DNA from: Malania oleifera
Taxonomy: Eukaryota; Streptophyta; Magnoliopsida; Santalales; Ximeniaceae
Direction: 5' to 3'
Length of the DNA stretch: 64,000 nt
NCBI RefSeq assembly: GCF_029873635.1
Contig: NC_080422.1
Location: forward strand, 6,727,764 to 6,791,763
The position numbers and the translations under genes are program-made. The notes under the pieces were generated by a model, which was given only the letters and a program-made list of their open reading frames with translations, was not told where the DNA came from and did no database searches. Shown piece after piece: positions 21,169 through 32,060 of the stretch. Each line of letters starts with the position of its first letter. Positions within the stretch are counted from its first letter, which is position 1.

Positions 21169-22815
21169 CTTAAAACATTAATGTCTATTGATTTTCCCCA
21201 TATGACACATACTAAGGGTTTTTCCAAAATAGTACTTCAACTTAGGATCCAAAGAACTATGAAATGGTGCTCTTAAGCAATTTTACCGAAGAAAGATTAA
21301 TTGTTGTTTAGTAATTTTTTAATTTAAATTCTAAAACACGGACTAAAAATAGGTTGAAAAAATTTACTTCAAACCAGATTCAGTGCTCATCAATACAATA
21401 TTCTATTATAAGTTTGATCTTTAAAAAAAAAAAAATTTGTTAATGTGGAGGATACCAAGATAAACATCTCATTAAAATGGCTACTAACACTCTGAATAGG
21501 CCTAATTAACTATTTCTTATATAATATTCTATTTGTCGTACAGTTAGTTAGTACATGAATTAAATATTTTACCATTTCATTAACACCAATTCTTATCTCT
21601 TTTACCACTGCATGTGTACAAATTATGTCACAGAATTTTAAAATTATTTCTCTATCCATGTAAATATTATTTATTGCAGTTCTACCATCCTCCCAAAGCC
21701 AAATTTTGTACTCTCACATTATTTTCTAAGGTTTTGTAACCCATCGTCCACCTCTTCTTTTCCCGTTTGTTAATAATTACTACTAAAACTATTGAAATTA
21801 ATCAATACCAAAAAAAAATTTAAAATTAATTTAATTATCTAAATTTATGTTACATGAACGATTATGGCCTCATACATTTCCAATCACTGAGTTATATGAT
21901 GACCGATCAAGGGATTAAAATTTTACCACTTGGAATTTAAGGGTGGCTCATTTTAGGATCCACATTAGTTAATTTATACAATTAACATTTTTTTTTTAAT
22001 TTTCACAAATAAAGGGGGAAACTAAATCATTTTTTGTTTAAAATTTATATATTTTTTTATAAATATCAGATTTTTAAAAAATTAAATTATTTTTAAGTAA
22101 AAATTTACTTGGCCCCAAGGTGGGATTTAAAGTTGTCACTGCTAATTTTTATAAAGGAAAAAATAAATTATGGTACTATCGCTTTTCAATAATGTCCAAA
22201 AAGTGCACAAAAGCATCTTTTTGAATCTTGAAAAACTTCCCTAAAAATCAATGAAGCTTGACAAACTCACAAAATGTGCCAAATTTTTGTACCATGTGGA
22301 CTCATCCAATTTAATGCTTTTGACTCATTATTTTCTTTTCTTTTCTTTTCTTTTCCTTTTTATACCATGCAAAGAACATCTTAATAATTCAACATGAGAA
22401 TTTTCATATTAAAAATTTAGAGTTTAAATTTTAAAGGAATTGAAAGTCTTATGCAATGACAAATGAATTGTGGATACATTTAATAATTCTTAGAATTAAT
22501 ATTACTTTATTAATTTTTAAAAAAATTTATATTGTGCTACCTGTTAAGTACTTTCTTTATGTGAAACACCAAGTGGTCATACAAAGAAATTTTTTTTTAC
22601 AATTAATTAGTTTTGCAAGAAGTCTCGAGATATCTTTAACTCTAGTTAAATTTTGAGACTTCGCACATTTCTAATTCAAATATTAGGGTGGTAAGAAGGG
22701 GTATGAGATGAAAGATATATGTAACTCTGTTTATTTGTGCTTAATTATAAAGGTTGATATTTTAATTTTTTGAAATTCAATTCGCTCTTCTTTTTTATTT
22801 TATTACGTAGGAACT
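21169..22815. other. AT-rich non-coding DNA
   Basis: No recognisable gene. A (TTTTC)n tract is at about 22335-22360. Poly-A and poly-T tracts are frequent. Confidence 0.6.
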
Positions 22816-22837
22816 CCAGACACTAATGAGCCATTCA

Positions 22838-22942
22838 GACCCCCTGATGCGGCACCAAACCTACAGATCAGCGTCTTCCGCCCCCTGGTGCGGCATCAAA
22901 CCTATGGATCAACGTCCTACGGACTCCCTAGTGCGGCACCAA
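22838..22942. repeat. GC-rich 43-bp tandem repeat
   Basis: Two and a half units of 'ccccctgatgcggcacc' + 'aaacctacagatcagcgtc' + 'ttccg', diverged by a few bases. They stand out as a GC-rich island in very AT-rich surroundings. The source is unknown. Confidence 0.8.
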
Positions 22943-23215
22943 TTCACTCTTATTTGTTTAACCTCTAAACTAGGGTTGAATTAATTTGATTAAACCAAAG
23001 AACTTATTGATGATTTAATGAGAAGTAGACCTTGTTAGACATACATATTTAATATTTTTGCTCCTAAGAAAATATAATTCACACAATACTCCACAACACA
23101 CTTTTCCTTATCTCCAAAGTCCTGTCTTACATACATATGATTAATTACTAAATGACTAAAAAAATCCACCATGCATTAAGATTCAAAGATAATTTTAACT
23201 ACATATACTTAGAAT

Positions 23216-23480
23216 TAGGGCTGCAAATGAGTCGATCTGAGCCGAACTTCAACATGTTTAAGCTCAACTCAACAGAAGAATAGGTGGGCTCATGCTCATA
23301 CTCATACTCGACTTGATTTGAGCTTAAAATGCTAAACTCGAGCTCGACTCAAAAAATGAAATATAGGCTTCGGCTGGGGCTCGGTTCAGTTCTAAGCCAA
23401 ACCAAGAACCAACTATACCAACATATTTTAAGTCGAACCAATAACAAACTAAACCACTAATTTGCTACCTTAAAAATAAA
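23216..23480. mobile_element. Possible hAT-type transposon end
   Basis: Begins 'tagggctgcaaatgagtcga' and continues with repeated 'gagctcgactc', a sequence type I associate with plant hAT-like non-autonomous elements. The opposite terminal repeat and an 8-bp target duplication were not found. Confidence 0.3.
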
Positions 23481-23989
23481 AATCAATATTTTATTTTCAA
23501 AACTACAAAGGCCCACTACTTAGTCCAATTTTTATGTCAAACCAAATCAAAGAAACTACATCGACTATTATAAATTCTATTAAAAGTAAAAAAAAAAAAA
23601 AGGGGTCGTTAATTGTCCTACTAGCTTTCTCAAAGAATTATAGCGAAATTCATCTCTAAGTATTGCAGCATAGTAATAAAAATAGGGTAAGACATACTTT
23701 TTCATACTCTTAAGTAAAACAAAACATGTGCCCATAAAATACCATATCACCAAGTACTGAGTTTATTTTTAGACTCTCATAAGATAAATTTTTTTAAAAC
23801 AATTATACTATGGAGCATGACATTCGAACTCTAAAATTGAATTTAAACAAAATTTATTAAAAATTTATAATAACTTTTTACAATTTAAATTTATAATTTA
23901 AAATTCATATTCTTAAACATGATAATTTTTTTTAACTATACATTTTAGATTTAATTGGTATTCATTCCGCTCCAAACCACCCTAGGTGG

Positions 23990-24182
23990 CCAGAGAATAT
24001 TATATATATACTTTCCATTTATTTGTTCTTCAATTAATATGTAATTGATATGTAATTAATATGTAATTATTACACACAATCCTTAATTCAATATAAATAA
24101 ATCATATTTACCACTTTACATTTTAAGCCTTCTCATGATTTCAGAGTCTAAATGATCCAACCTAATTTCTTGTTAGGCACTG
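23990..24182 (+). repeat. 5' LTR remnant of copia C
   Basis: 'actttccattta', 'aattaatatgtaatt' and 'tcaatataaataaa-cata' match 48675-48755 in order. The true LTR start (TGTTGAGG at 48622) has no counterpart here, so the left end is lost. The segment continues past gypsy D at 29915-30018, where the downstream LTR or leader resumes. Confidence 0.6.
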
Positions 24183-24572
24183 TGTCACGGACCCCCAAAA
24201 TGGGACTCAGGTAAGGGCCATGTGGCACTCGTTGAGAACTCTCTCTCGACAAGTCAACTAAGTCTCACACGTTCACGACTGTAATCACGAGCACCTGGTG
24301 AGTCTCAATACTCAAGAAAACCAAGGAATAATAGGATATCACACGAGCAATATATTCTTATACACCGAATAAGACTATAACAATCAGAGACATCACAATC
24401 CAAGGCAACAAAACACCACAATGAAAACTACTACTTGTATTATTCAACGACAAGAGAATAATCATACAAACGATAACACAGATAACCATATATTCATTCT
24501 GAAACCCTAGAGAATACAATTATAGCAGTATCTCACTCCCCATTTTCCTCATTACATTGTCACTCCCTAACA
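24183..24572 (-). repeat. 3' LTR of gypsy D
   Basis: 390 bases, TGTCACGGACCCCC to CACTCCCTAACA, aligned in full with 29521-29909. Preceded by CACTG. Confidence 0.97.
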
Positions 24573-24639
24573 TCCTCCCCCACTCATTTTATCGACGTCC
24601 TCGTCGATGTGTTGTAGAAGGGCTTCTCACTCTGCTGAT

Positions 24640-25334
24640 GTCGAAGTAGATGTCATTGACTACGAATTTCTGAAATCTTCAATCTTTTGTATGGCATGCT
24701 GAAGGTTTTCTTCCTTTTCCCAACTATTCTCTTCTTTCCCTAGCCCCAGCCACTGAACCAGAAATTGTTATTGTTGACGACCTTCTGCATTGATGACTCT
24801 GTCTGCAATGATCTCTTGGACTTCCTTGTTGACAGGTTGCTTTCTGGAAATTGTTGATCTCCTTAACTTTTGTCAGTGCGGATCTGCTTCATCTGTGTGG
24901 AATGGCTTTAAATTACTTACATGTAACACAGGATGGACTGGACGTCTGTGGCTTTTCATCCACTCAGGTTGCTCAAGCCGATAAGATGCATGTCCCACCT
25001 TCTCAATCACTCTGATTGGACCTTCGTACTGGGGTAACAGCCTTTTATCCTTGCCGCAAAGAAATCAAAATGTCTCCAACGGCACTTTTACAAGAACCAG
25101 ATCTCTAGCTTCAAATTGTTGTGGTCGTCTCCCTTTGTCAGCCCATTTCTTCATGCGCTTCGATGCTTTTTCTAACTGAGCTCGGGTGACTTCGATATTT
25201 TGCAACCAATTTTTCGTGAATTGGTATGATTTCGGGCAATTTCCTTTATATGGACCATCTAGAGTGTGTGGAAAAGTCAGTTGTTGACCTGTCACAATCT
25301 CAAAAAGACTTTTATTAGTCGCAGAAGATTTCAT
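24640..25334 (-). pseudogene. Gypsy D integrase C-terminus and chromodomain
   Basis: From 25334 leftward: NKSLFEIVTGQQL, RAQLEKASKRMKKWADKGRR, VLVKVPLETF, then the GPIRVIEKVGHASYRL block and a chromodomain (FLVQWLGLGKEENSW, about 24705-24775). Stops at about 25063 and 24775 fall where the family has Arg or Gln. The chromodomain suggests targeting to modified chromatin, as known for chromoviruses. Confidence 0.92.
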
Positions 25335-25403
25335 AGAGTTGAAACAGAATTGTGCCGTGTCCAGTAAAGTAACCCAATTCTTCTGATTGGAGTGAACAAA
25401 ATG

Positions 25404-26006
25404 TCACAAGTATTCTTCCAGCATCCCATTAAAACGTTCCGTCTGACCATCTGTCTGTGGGTGATAGCTGGTGGACAGATTAAGGTTTGAACCCATCAAG
25501 TGAAAGAGTTCACCCCAAAATCCCTTCGTGAATCTAACATCCCTATCACTGATTAGGCTTTCTAGAACACCCCAATATTTCACCACATGCTTAGAGAATA
25601 GCTGAGCTGTCTTCTCTACTGAACATGGCTTCGAGACTGGTACAAAAGTTGAGTACTTAGAGAACCGGTCAATCACCACCAAAATTGTGTCATACTCCTC
25701 TACTTTTGGCAACTAGGAAATGAAGTCCAAAGAGACACTCTCCCATGGCCTGGCAGGCACTAGCAATGGCTATAATAAACCTGAGGTCTTCTTTCTTTCT
25801 ACCTTGTCTTGTTGACAGATCAAGCAAGTTTTGGTATAACTCATCACATCATCTTGCATATTCGGCCAATAGTACCCCTGTGTAATCAATGGCTGAGTTC
25901 TTCCCCATCCCGGATGACCATCCCACAACGTATCATGGCACTCTTTTAGTAAGGTTTTCCTAAAGTTTTCAGCTTTGGGCACATAGAATCTCCTGCCTTT
26001 AGTCAT
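25404..26006 (-). pseudogene. Gypsy D integrase zinc domain and core
   Basis: The zinc part (ECHDTLWDGHP, then CLICQQDKVERKK, 25790-25940) is intact. The core has the three acidic positions in VVIDRFSKY, LISDRDVRFT and QTDGQTERFNGMLEE (25404-25712). Stops at about 25714 and 25768 interrupt otherwise well-kept text. Confidence 0.95.
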
Positions 26007-26044
26007 TATCAGTCCATCTTTTACCCAAAATTGTCGTGTCTTCC

Positions 26045-26600
26045 CTTCTTCTATTAGTTTGCTTAGTGACTGCGCCTGCTAGTCTGTACTTAAATGTTCC
26101 CTGATAAGATTCTTCAAAGGTAACGCCACCCTACTAGTTGATAGATGACTGATGAGTTTCAATGCTGCCAATTTGGTTTTTCTACTTAAAGCATCGGTCA
26201 CTTCATTCGTCTTCCCTACTTTATATTCAAAATCAAAATCAAATTTAGCTAACTTCTCCTGCTAACGGGCTTGTTTTGACATTAGTCCAGGTTGTGACAA
26301 AAAGTGAGTAACTACCACATTATCGGTTTTTACCACAAATTTGGACCCCAAGAGATAGTGCCTCCACACCCGAAGATAGTGTACCACGGCGAGAAGCTCC
26401 TTTTCCTGTGTTGTATAGTTCCGTTCGGCACCCGATAATTTTCTACTTTTAAAAGCAACTGGATGCCCTTCCTGTAAGAGAACTCCCCCTAATGCAAAGT
26501 CAGAGGCATCTACTTGCACTTTAAACGACTTTGTCACATCAAGAAGGATTAGCACAGGATCTCCTACAATCTTTTCCTTTAATTCAACGAATGCTGATTA
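26045..26600 (-). pseudogene. Gypsy D RNase H
   Basis: Motifs VDASDFALGGVLLQEGHPVA, YTTQEKELLAVVHYLRVW and VKTDNVVVTHF (26555-26262) keep the acidic residues. The linker LAKFDFDFEYKVGKTNEVTD follows after a stop at about 26260. Another stop is near 26080. Confidence 0.94.
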
Positions 26601-27455
26601 GCACTCTTCTGACCACCCCCATGGTACCCCCTTCCTCAATAAATTTGTTAACAATACAACTCTTCTGGAGTACCCCTCTATAAAGTTTCGATAGTAGTTG
26701 GCTAGGCCCAAGAAAGATCGCAGTTCTCTAACGGATGTAGGTGCTCGCCACTCCTAGATGGTTTTTACTTTAGCTGAATCCATCCGTATCTGGCCCTCCT
26801 CAATGATATGCCCCAAGAATTTAATATGCTTTTGAGTGAAAGCACACTTCTTCCCTTTTACATATAACTGATTTTCTTTGAGTTTTTGAAAAACCTTCCG
26901 AATATGATCTTTATGTTCTTCTAAGGATGCGCTGAAAACCATTATGTCATCAAGGTAAACAACCACAAACTGATCAAGGTGGTCCCGAAAAAGCTGATTC
27001 ATTAGAGAACAAAAGGTAGCGGGTGCATTTGTTAGACCAAAAGGCATGACAAGGAATTCAAATGCTCCATACTGGGTGACACAAGTGGTCTTCGGTTCAT
27101 CTCCTTCAACAATGCGCACTTGATGATATCCGGACCTCAAGTCCAGTTTCGTGAAATATCTAGCTGTACTTAACTAGTCAAAAATATCAGCAAACGGTGG
27201 AATAAGATGCTTGTTGCGCACCGTCACCTTATTAAGAGCTCGATAATCTACACACAAGCGCAAACTACCATCTTGTTTCTTCTGAAATAACACTAGGGCC
27301 CCAAAAGGTGCTTTTGAAGGACGGATGAACCCTGCTGCAATAAGATCATTCAGTTGTCTTCTAAGTTCAGCTAACTCCGGCTGCGCCATTCGATAAAGGG
27401 CACGTGCTGGCGGCTTTACTCCTGGAAAAAGTTCAATTTTATGGTCAATATGTCG
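26601..27455 (-). pseudogene. Gypsy D reverse transcriptase
   Basis: [17 protein letters not shown] starts the domain (27389). [31 protein letters not shown] and VMPFGLTNAPATF follow. The catalytic box is an intact YLDD at 26946-26957. Stops at about 27173, 26752 and 26598 are all at positions where the family has Gln. Apart from the stops this RT looks almost functional, so decay is recent compared with element A. Confidence 0.96.
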
Positions 27456-28043
27456 TCAAGGTGGTAAAACCCTCGGTAGCTGTTTTGGGATCACCTCCTT
27501 GAACTCTTCTAAAACTTCCTTAATCTTAAGTGGATATTTCCCTACCTCTGCATCTTCTGAGACTATCGGTAGAACCACGAAAGAAGATTCTCCCCTTCTT
27601 ACTCCCTTTTTGAATTGGAGGGCTGAAAGCAACTTTCTCTCATCGAAATTGTTATAGGGTGTGGGGACCGCACAAGGTGCACTTCCCATTATCACAAGAC
27701 AATCCGTAGTTGGGATCGACATTGAGCATGTCACTTTAAGAAAATCCATCCCCAATACCACATCAAAATCGTCAAGGGGTGCCACAGTGAAATCAATTGT
27801 TCCAGACCATGATCCCATTTGGCATGCCACTTTAGGTGCCACCCCCACCGTGGTTAACGCTTGAGAATTCACTGTTTTTAACTTGCCCACATCCTTATCT
27901 ACTTGCAATTCTAACCGTTGAGCTTCAGAATTAGCAATGAAATTATGGGTGGCCCTTGTATCAATCATGGCCTTGATTTTCTTTCCATTCAAAAGTAGAT
28001 CAACGTACATTAGTCCCTTCTCCTGAGACTTATTGTCAATCAC
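27456..28043 (-). pseudogene. Gypsy D protease with changed active site
   Basis: Retropepsin-type domain: KKIKAMIDTRATHNFI (active site near 27950-27965), then LDDFDVVLGMDFL and the flap and C-terminal segments. The usual D-T-G-A is D-T-R-A here, which should abolish cleavage. A stop separates it from the zinc knuckle just upstream. Confidence 0.93.
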
Positions 28044-28215
28044 TTAAAGCTCTAATGCCCCCAAAAATCTCAATGCTCCCACCATATTCGGTTGTTCTTC
28101 TGGGGTTGCTGTCGGGGTTTCGGTTTCCCCTCGAAGGGCCTTTATAGCATTCAAAGCCTTACGTTCAGGGCACTCCGCCACTTGATGTGGTCCCATGCAA
28201 AGAAAACAAGAGATC
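28044..28215 (-). pseudogene. Gypsy D gag zinc knuckle
   Basis: Minus strand 28208-28170 encodes CFLCMGPHQVAEC, a CX2CX3HX4C knuckle that would bind genomic RNA. It is in the protease frame, not in the frame of the upstream gag, so a frameshift lies just upstream (about 28210-28290). Confidence 0.85.
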
Positions 28216-29488
28216 GATCGACACTCTCCACCCCCCGTTCATCTGTCCCTCCACTCGTTAACCATGGGCACTCTTTTATCTTTCCAAGAACTATTTGTCT
28301 CCCTATCCTTTCCCCATTTGTAGGCTTATACACTTTACTGGGCCTGGAATAGTTATTGGTGGACGTAGGGAAATTTCGCTTCCCAGAATTATCTGAAAAA
28401 TCATCCAACCGTTTAGCAGCAGCGAAGGCAGAAGAGAGATCACCAGCACCCTGCCGACGCAATTCATTCCTTGGCCATGTCTTCAAACCCCGAAGAAAAT
28501 GAATTAGTTTGTCTGATTCGGTCATGTCAATAATGTCCAACATCAAGACTTGGTATTCTCGTACATAGCTCCTAATTGAGCTGGTCTGTTGCAATTCTAT
28601 TACTTTGCACTTTGCTATGTACTCCACATTTTCGGGATAGAATTAAGTCTTCAACGCCTGTTTCAACCCCTCCCATATGTTGATAACACATCTATTTTGT
28701 TGAATATCATTCCATTTAGTTCTCCACCACACTTTTGCATCCCCTACCAGGTATACCCTTGCCAGATTTACCCAGTCCACTTCTAGATCCACTCGTGAGC
28801 ACGTGAAGTAGTGCTCCATATCAAATAAGAAATTATCCATCTCCTTGACATCTCACGTACCCCCAAAACTTTTAAGTTCCAGTACCTTCAATCGAAAACT
28901 CTCAATTCGATCTGCAACCAGCCTTCGGGCTATCTGTGCCACTACATTCACTTTCATAGTGATCTCTTGTAAATCCCTCTGGAGTTGGACCACCGCACTT
29001 TGGACATTGCCCACCTCCTTCAAATCTTCCTTCAAAGTAGTAATGGACTCCTTAACATCTTCTGCAAGGAAATCAAAATTATCCGTTAGCTCCCGTAAGG
29101 AGGCCTCAAGCTCTATTGGCTCTCCCCGTTGGGACGAAAGAGATGGCAATATGCCCTCAATATGTTCCAGCCTACTCTCAAAGGCTTCTAACTGTTCAAT
29201 ACTCTTCTGGAAGGCCTCCAGCTCTCTTGGCCGTTTCTCCAGGGATTTCACACGTGGAATGAATTTTTCAAGTTCCTCAAGTCTCTCTACAACTTTTGAT
29301 ACCCCATAGAGATTTTCTCTAGGGTTTTCTTCAACGACCTCAAGCTCTGTTGGCACGCTTTTCTCTTTTATCAATGTTGCCACCAACCCTTGGAGTTCAC
29401 CGCACATTCCCTCCAGGGTTACAAGTTTCGTCTTAAGCGCCTCAATGCGCTCCACTTTTCCTGACTTGTTTCTCATATTACCACTCAT
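28216..29488 (-). pseudogene. Gypsy D gag
   Basis: The ATG at 29488 (MSGNMRNKSGKV) is preferred over the longer upstream frame because it lies 18 bases past the PBS. Residues 1-210 are charged and heptad-rich, a probable coiled coil. After a stop at about 28853 comes the retrotransposon gag fold (LARVYLVGDAKVWWRTKW, LIHFLRGLKTWPRNELRR). A second stop is near 28640. Confidence 0.93.
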
Positions 29489-29506
29489 GGTGCTCGTACA
29501 CACTGT

Positions 29507-29518
29507 GCTCTGATACCA
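29507..29518 (-). other. Primer binding site of gypsy D
   Basis: Minus strand TGGTATCAGAGC, two bases from the 5' LTR; complementary to initiator Met tRNA. Confidence 0.95.
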
Positions 29519-29520
29519 AC

Positions 29521-29909
29521 TGTCACGGACCCCCAAAATGGGACTCAAGTAAGGGCTGTGTGGCACTCGTTGAGAGCTCTCCCTCCACAAGTCAGCCAAG
29601 TCTCACACGTTCACGCCTGCAATCACGAGCATTTAGTAAGTCTCAATACTCAAGAAAACCAAGGAACAATAGGATATCACACGAGCAATATATTCTTATA
29701 CACCGAATAAGACTATAACAATCAGAGATATCACAATCTAAGGCAACAAAACACCACAATGAAAATGGCTACTTGTATTATTCAATGACAAGAGAATAAT
29801 CATACAAACGATAACACAGATAATCATATATTCATTCCAAAACCTTGGAGAATACAATTATAGCATATCTCACTCCCCATTTTTCCCATTACATTGTCAC
29901 TCCCTAACA
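29521..29909 (-). repeat. 5' LTR of gypsy D
   Basis: 389 bases, full-length match to 24183-24572; followed by the CACTG target repeat. Confidence 0.97.
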
Positions 29910-30018
29910 CACTGTTACCGCAACCCCACCTTTTTTTCCCTTCCTGGCAACCTTAATTTTTTTCTCCTCTCTCCAACACTGCACCCCACCAATCTTCCCA
30001 ATTCCGCACTTGCCATAT

Positions 30019-30520
30019 GATAAGGTTCGGCTTTTCAGGGACAGGATTGGTGCAGCACAGAGTCGACAGAAAAGTTATGCCGACACTCGCCGCAGGAATT
30101 TGGAGCTTGATGTCGGGGGCCACGTATTTTTGAAGATGGCTCCGTTGAAAGAAGTTATGAGATTTGGTAGGAAGGGTAAACTTAGCCCTAGGTTCATTGG
30201 TCCGTTTGAGATTTTAGAGAAAGTGGGACCGGTAGCCTACAAGCTAGCTTTACCACCTGTATTATCCAGGATCCACGACGTATTCCATGTTGCTATGTTG
30301 AGGAAATACGTCCCAGATCCTTCTCATATTATTAGTTATGATGAGTTGGAGCTCAATGATTCACCAGGGTATGAAGAGGTACCAGTATAAATTCTGGATA
30401 GGAAGGTACAGGAGCTACATAACAAGAAGATTCCTCAGGTAAAAGTTTTGTGGAGGAATCATGCGGTAGAAGAGGCTTCTTGGGAGTCCGAGGAGCAGAT
30501 GAGACAGAGGTATCCGTAAT
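30019..30520 (+). pseudogene. Gypsy E integrase C-terminus and chromodomain
   Basis: RQKSYADTRRRNLELDVG, KLSPRFIGPFEILEKVGPVA and IHDVFHVAMLRKYVPDPSH are the standard integrase tail. After one stop (30388) the chromodomain follows (VKVLWRNHAVEEASWESEE) and ends at about 30520. The N-terminal parts are absent. Confidence 0.93.
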
Positions 30521-30782
30521 TATTCTAGGAAGTTTAAATGTAATTAGAAAATGTGAGTAAGTATGTAGTTTTCTTGACAGGTACATGTACGGTTTTAGTA
30601 GTGTAGTATTTTAGTTTTGAGAGGACTTTTCTTTTGATATGTGTAATCTCCCAGAACTTGAGTTGTAACCACGGTATTCCTCCGCTATAAGTGAGGGTGA
30701 GTAATAAAACAAGTAGACCATTTTGCTTAATAAGGGATGATGAATTATGTGAATAGTAAATTTCGAGGATGAAATTTTTATA

Positions 30783-30794
30783 AGGAGGGGAGAA
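30783..30794 (+). other. Polypurine tract of gypsy E
   Basis: AGGAGGGGAGAA directly before the LTR. Identical, with about 20 bases of matching context upstream, to the tract of element O (reverse strand, 37917-37928). Confidence 0.92.
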
Positions 30795-30876
30795 TGTAAC
30801 GACCCGAATTTTTAAATGAAATTTAAATAATAAAGAAAGAAAATTTTGAAAAAGGGAAAAGAAGGGAAGCTGCCAA

Positions 30877-31066
30877 GCTTCGTCGACGAACACAGGGTTT
30901 CGTCGACGAAGGCTTTAAAGATTTCGTCGATGAACATAGGGCTTCGTTGACGAGAAAATACCGAGAGGGGTTTTGACGCAGCCTAAATTTCATCGACGAA
31001 TACAGGTTCTCGTCGATGAAATTTGTGAAGGACTCGTCGACGAAGGTCGGGCTTGTCGACGAATCT
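30877..31066. repeat. Array of palindromic TCGTCGACGA motifs
   Basis: About eight copies of the self-complementary TTCGTCGACGAA or decayed forms such as TTCGTCGATGAA, upstream of the likely transcription start of the LTR. Equivalent arrays occur at 39458-39712 and 45400-45600. Confidence 0.85.
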
Positions 31067-31802
31067 TGCTGCTTTATAAATATGGAAATTCGGGAAATAT
31101 CTCATTTTTTTAAGAAGCCTCTCTCTCACTCTCTCTCTTCAATTTTGGGCTGGTTTAACGCCGGATCGAAGATTTGAGGCTACCACGATGCTCCTGGTGA
31201 AGTTCCCTGCAAGTTTGCTAGAGCGAATCGTCTGGAAAACGAAGTTGTAAATCATCCCAAAGCTGAGGTAAGGCTTTTTAAGCCAAATTAGACTTCATGG
31301 TAGTTATAGAAATTGACGTACGCATGAAAATACTGATGTTTAGTACTAGGGATTTTAAGTTTCAGGGTATTGAGTAGGAAATCCTACGGGGGTCAAGCTA
31401 GGAAATCTGAGGGGCTTTCTCAGTAGCCAGGTAAGGGAGTAAACTAAAGCAGTTCTTTTCCATACAAACTATTATTGATTATGAGTAGTTTTATTTTCAG
31501 AAGAACATATGATATATTCGTTTATTATGAATGAAATGTACGATTGGGAAAATAATACTATGATGCTTAAAAAGTATATGTATGTATGAGATGTCAGAAA
31601 ATCATGATTTTAAAATATGAAGTATGACTTTTAATAGAGCATGTGTGGCATGAATATTATTTTACGTGAAATAAGATAAAATATGAATGTTTTTACGAGT
31701 AAAATACATTTTCAGGTATTTTGGAAAGATGGGTTATGTTATATTGAGTTGACGAATATATGATAAATGAGTCATTTTCAAATGTAAATACTTGAAATGT
31801 AT

Positions 31803-32060
31803 TTGGCGCGAGGCCATATTTATGTTATCGGCTTGAGGCCATATTTATATGATTTTGGAACGAGGCCATGAATTTATGCTATCAGCACGAGGTCATATTG
31901 ATATTATTGGCACGAGACCACATTTACTATGATTTTGGCACGAGGCCATACGTATTGATATTATTGGCGCGAGGCCATATTTACTAAGATTTTGGCACGA
32001 GGCCATACGTGTGATTTCGGCGTGAGGCCGTATCTATGTTTTCGGCACGAGGCCGTAATG
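31803..32060. repeat. Tandem 'ggcacgaggccatatttatgt' repeat in LTR E
   Basis: About nine to ten imperfect units of 24-33 bases with a constant 'cgaggccat' core. A further 'ggcacgaggccgtatt' stands at 32158. A weaker version appears in the reversed LTR near 44690-44780. Confidence 0.88.

Larger units (their letters stand above)
24183..29909 (-). mobile_element. Complete Ty3/gypsy element D
   Basis: 5727 bases. LTRs at 24183-24572 and 29521-29909, TGTCACGG to CCTAACA, flanked by CACTG on both sides (24178-24182 and 29910-29914). The initiator Met PBS lies just inside the right LTR. Order on the minus strand is gag with coiled coil, zinc knuckle, protease, RT, RNase H, integrase, chromodomain. 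The two LTRs differ at roughly 28 of 389 positions by eye (about 93% identical, mostly transitions). About fifteen in-frame stops and one frameshift inactivate it. It is inserted in the 5' LTR/leader of copia C. Confidence 0.97.

Noticed and set aside
28092-28352. Open frames antisense to gypsy D (also 28845-29309 and 27661-27864)
   Set aside because: Shadows of the gag and protease coding on the other strand; composition follows the opposite frame.
30534-30893. 119-codon minus-strand frame
   Set aside because: Overlaps the 3' end, polypurine tract and LTR start of gypsy E on the other strand; AT-rich chance frame.
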